Assembly: GCA_965215765.1 (NCBI GenBank)
Contig: OZ244118.1
Location: 124,001 to 188,000 of the forward strand
Direction: 5' to 3'
DNA from: G965212025 sp965215765
GTDB lineage: Bacteria > Pseudomonadota > Gammaproteobacteria > Poriferisulfidales > Oxydemutatoraceae
Length of the DNA stretch: 64,000 bases
Below, in pieces: positions 61,417 through 64,000 of the stretch (positions are counted from its first letter, which is position 1; each line of letters opens with the position of its first letter). The notes beneath the pieces were generated by a model. The model saw only the letters and a list, made by a program, of their open reading frames with translations, made no database searches and was not told the DNA's origin. A program made the translations under genes and the position numbers.

Positions 61417-61811
61417 AATAAATCGACCTCCTGGTTACCCTTAATTAAAGGGCAAATAAAGAAACGAACGAGATCGGGTAATTGTATGGGCTGCTCGGGA
61501 GTTTGTCTGTAAACTGTAGGCGGATGTTGAATTTCGGCTACAGATTCCACGCCACAACTTTGGGCGACAGACAGCCCGGCGATGACCTTGCCGGGTTCGT
61601 ACCTTGAAGCAATATCGTGGTGACCCGAATCATCTGCCAAGCAGACTTCCGGTTGCCCGGCACTTTTGTTTTTTCAGCTTTTCCTTTTCGTCGAGCAGCA
61701 CAATGCGAAGAAATGGGGTGACCGCCTTGAACGGGAGCTCATTTTGTCCCGAAGGCTTCCAGGCTTCTGACGAAACAGGTGCGGTGCAGCTCATCGTGTG
61801 TGCGCACAGAT
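61417..61811. other. Non-coding region upstream of the GLUG gene
   Basis: Holds the GLUG gene's AGGAGG ribosome binding site and presumably its promoter. On the minus strand about 61630-61740 encodes an unrecognised ~35-residue Lys-rich stretch ending in TGA, which may be the end of another decayed gene following the pyrF relic. Nothing else can be supported. Confidence 0.4.
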
Positions 61812-62345
61812 TTTTCAGGGCTTCCTGCCGGAAGGTGCAGCCAGTATCGGTCTTTCCACAACGAGACAGTCAGCCCCGGCACACAGTGCCTGTTCCGGCT
61901 TGGGCTCGAGTTTGTGGTTGTTTGTTGGTGTTTCGTCCATACGAATGCCTGGCGTAAAAATTGCAAATCCCCGACCATTCTGCCTGTGTGCCGCCGCCAC
62001 TTCGCTACCGGATGCCGACTCCGTGACACCCGGGCACTTGGTCTGCCTCGCCCGAACACAAATCAACGCGCCGAGACTCCCTTCATTGACCTGTTTTTCG
62101 CCTCTTTTTGACCCAGACAGCTTAAAAACGTAAACAACAGAACCTTCAGGTGTGGGATACAGTTCTCCACCACCGCTTCCAGCATGACCTCATGACGATA
62201 CACATCGAGAAAAGAAATTCCGTTGTCTGACAGGTTTTGCACTGAGATACCCACCGTTCCTGTAACATCGTGAAGTTTCAAACCCACGAACACTCTTGTG
62301 TCACGATTCAGTAGCCGGTTTGCAGAAAATGTTGCGGCATTCAGG
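61812..62345 (-). pseudogene. pyrF: pyrF (orotidine 5'-phosphate decarboxylase) remnant
   Basis: Two minus-strand frames together resemble PyrF. The upstream piece (about 62342-62063) reads R-V-F-V-G-L-K-L-H-D-V-T-G-T-V, like the catalytic D-L-K-x-H-D block but with the first Asp replaced by Gly. The downstream piece (about 62085-61815) reads L-I-C-V-R-A-R-Q, then F-A-I-F-T-P-G-I-R and G-A-D-C-L-V-V-E-R-P-I, like the C-terminal phosphate-binding G-I-R and G-R-P-I motifs. A frame change near 62075-62110, a stop upstream of the first piece and the lost catalytic Asp show it is broken. PyrF is needed for UMP synthesis, so another copy must exist or pyrimidines are imported. Confidence 0.6.
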
Positions 62346-62683
62346 AGCCAGAGAACGGTGCGTCAAATAGTCACCGGGTTCCATAGTTTTACTTCCGGAG
62401 AAAACCGCGAAACTTTCTTGTGGGGCACACATTTGAGGCGAATAGTTGCGCAATACTCGTTGTCCGGTTGCAAAACGCAGGAGTTTGATCGCTGGAGACC
62501 CCCGTTACTCTTAACGCCAGGTTTTTCGTGTTTATGACACGGCGTCGTGATGACCTGCTTCAGGCTGGATATGGCTGGAAGCTTACGACCGGACAGGGCT
62601 TTGAAACCATTGTGCTTTGCGGGCAGTGCCCTGCTTGTGGAAGAGAAGGAGTGGTGTGTGGCAGTGCCCTGCAAGTTTCCTGC
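62346..62683. other. Non-coding region between the pyrF relic and the second GLUG gene
   Basis: About 340 bp without a convincing gene. The part next to the GLUG stop (62640-62683) repeats the downstream sequence of the first GLUG gene. Confidence 0.45.
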
Positions 62684-64000
62684 CTAACGTACCGCGCCGC
62701 CCAAGAAAGCCCGCATCCGCAGCGAAGCCTCCCCCCCTGTGGCATTTGTGGCATTACCCTGTTGAAAATTCAGGCGGAACTTGTTGCCGGAGCCTACATT
62801 GAGATAGCTTTGAAGCCGAACCTCAAGTCTAAATTCGCCGGTCTGACCGAGGGCGATTTCCCCCGCTCTTTCCAAAGACAGTTTCAGGCGAGCCGCGTCG
62901 GTGCCAGCAGAAACGAAGACTGTGTCGGTTGTTTTGCCGTCTATTTCGATGATTGGATAAACGCAGTTGGTGTCAGACTCGGATCCGCACACCGTGACCG
63001 TACCGGAGATTTTTGTCAATGTAACTTTCAGAGTGGTATCTTCATCAGGGGCAGGAACCAGCGTGACGCTCGCAGTTACCGGAATGGGCGCAGAAGCCCC
63101 CCTCAAAGTAAATCCCAGCGTACTTCCCCCAACCTCTACAGTGACCCGAACTGTAGGATCTCCGGGGAGTCCAACAAGTCGGGGCAATTGTTCGGCATTC
63201 CCTAAGTCCCAAATATCCGGACTCCATTCTTCAAAGGGAGAGATGCCATCGCAGACGTCATCCGGAGCTATCGGACATTGTAGTTGGGCAAGTGCCACCT
63301 GTGTGGTGACGCCCGACGGAACCGCTGCGCCAGCGAATCGTACCGTCGTGCCAGTGTAATAGTTCCCGATTGGTGTGAGATTTACGGAATCACTTATGTT
63401 GTACATGAAACTGCTTTCAGTGCTCCCGGTTGCAAAACTGTTCTCCAAGATACCTGTTCCGAACACATACCCCAATAAACTTCCAAATTCTACATTCTCT
63501 GCCAGTCTGGAGTTCCCTGTTGCGTAACTGTTCCTGACCAACCAAATTTCCTGCACCTCGCTAATCAGCCCACCTGTTCTGATCTGAGGGATGATACCAA
63601 AGTCATCAACATTCCCCGTTGAGTAGGAGTTCAGCACTGTTGACCTTCTAAAGGTAGAATTATCCCTACCGAGTATGCCAATCAAGCCACCCGCACTCCT
63701 TGAAGCGGTCACTGTCCCGCTCGCAAAGCTTTCACTGATCATGGTATTTATTGCGCGACCGATCAGTCCTCCGGCTGTAGCTGCTCCGGCGTCGATCTGT
63801 CCAGTTGCGATGCTGTTTAGTACACTCGAGCCCGTCGCAAGGCCAATCAGTCCTCCGACAATTCTCTCTGCCAACTCGATACGCATTTGACTTTTCCCGT
63901 TCGGCAAAGCCAAATTACCCGTTGCTGAGCAACGGCGAACCGTTGCCCCGGAAAGCTCACCAACCAGTCCCCCCAAGTATTCTTTTGTTTTTTGTGGTGC
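62684..64000 (-). CDS. GLUG-repeat protein paralog, N-terminus outside the window
   Basis: Close paralog of the protein at 58585-61416; the frame is open through the right edge (K-E-Y-L-G-G-L-V-G at the border aligns with Q-E-Y-L-G-G-L-V-G in the other). About 438 residues are visible: GLUG repeats (G-G-L-I-G, N-S-Y-S-T-G-N-V-D) to about 250, then Q-L-P-R-L-V-G-L-P, a single C-terminal ~125-residue module with the Cys pair, and the shared end S-L-R-M-R-A-F-L-G-G-A-V-R. The complete paralog has three modules, so module number differs. The two genes share 3' flanks, which shows gene-scale tandem duplication around the pyrF relic. Confidence 0.75.
   Translation of the reverse strand, partial: APQKTKEYLGGLVGELSGATVRRCSATGNLALPNGKSQMRIELAERIVGGLIGLATGSSVLNSIATGQIDAGAATAGGLIGRAINTMISESFASGTVTASRSAGGLIGILGRDNSTFRRSTVLNSYSTGNVDDFGIIPQIRTGGLISEVQEIWLVRNSYATGNSRLAENVEFGSLLGYVFGTGILENSFATGSTESSFMYNISDSVNLTPIGNYYTGTTVRFAGAAVPSGVTTQVALAQLQCPIAPDDVCDGISPFEEWSPDIWDLGNAEQLPRLVGLPGDPTVRVTVEVGGSTLGFTLRGASAPIPVTASVTLVPAPDEDTTLKVTLTKISGTVTVCGSESDTNCVYPIIEIDGKTTDTVFVSAGTDAARLKLSLERAGEIALGQTGEFRLEVRLQSYLNVGSGNKFRLNFQQGNATNATGGEASLRMRAFLGGAVR

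Overview
The window looks like the replication-origin neighbourhood of a gammaproteobacterial chromosome. The lineage call rests on zipA directly behind smc, the order hslV-hslU-DUF971-ubiE-ubiJ-ubiB, aroQ-accB-accC with fis, and rpmH-rnpA-yidC-mnmE-mnmG-parA-parB next to dnaA-dnaN-recF-gyrB. A SoxY-type carrier and a dihaem cytochrome c4 hint at sulfur oxidation. I cannot name the genus. No rRNA, tRNA, insertion sequence or CRISPR array was seen.

Layout. 1-5.4 kb: four tandem members of an unrecognised large-protein family. 5.5-11.7 kb: peroxiredoxin, class I ribonucleotide reductase alpha subunit, a possible PD-(D/E)XK nuclease and soxY. 12.1-17.6 kb: an esterase convergent with zipA-smc. 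17.7-24.8 kb: queF, hslVU, a DUF971 gene and ubiE-ubiJ-ubiB. 24.8-26.3 kb: a two-gene iron-uptake operon behind a perfect Fur box. 26.3-28.1 kb: a nine-unit array of about 204 bp. 28.2-32.8 kb: aroQ-accBC, a DUF3426 gene, fis, dsbA and cytochrome c4. 32.9-42.6 kb (minus strand): a duplicated xthA/yqaJ segment, gyrB, recF, dnaN and dnaA. 42.7-56.7 kb (plus strand): rpmH, rnpA, yidC, mnmE, mnmG, parAB, ribF, ileS, lspA and ispH. 56.7-64 kb: a nine-unit 97-bp array, an SRPBCC lipoprotein and two GLUG-repeat secreted proteins flanking a pyrF relic. Gene direction switches between dnaA and rpmH. Two perfect parS sites lie beside and inside recF, matching the parAB operon.

The most striking feature is debris from local tandem duplications at gene junctions. 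The esterase and zipA 3' ends, the DUF971 3' end with the ubiE 5' end, the mnmE 3' end, the mnmG 3' end and the xthA-yqaJ block have each been copied in tandem next to one intact gene, several with short microhomologies at the junctions. Two further intergenic arrays (204 and 97 bp units) may be the mature form of the same process. Several genes usual in these neighbourhoods are not in their expected places (rsmG, yidD, prmA, dusB, ligA, soxZ), and pyrF is broken. Together this suggests an eroding, duplication-prone genome, possibly host-associated. That last step is inference.
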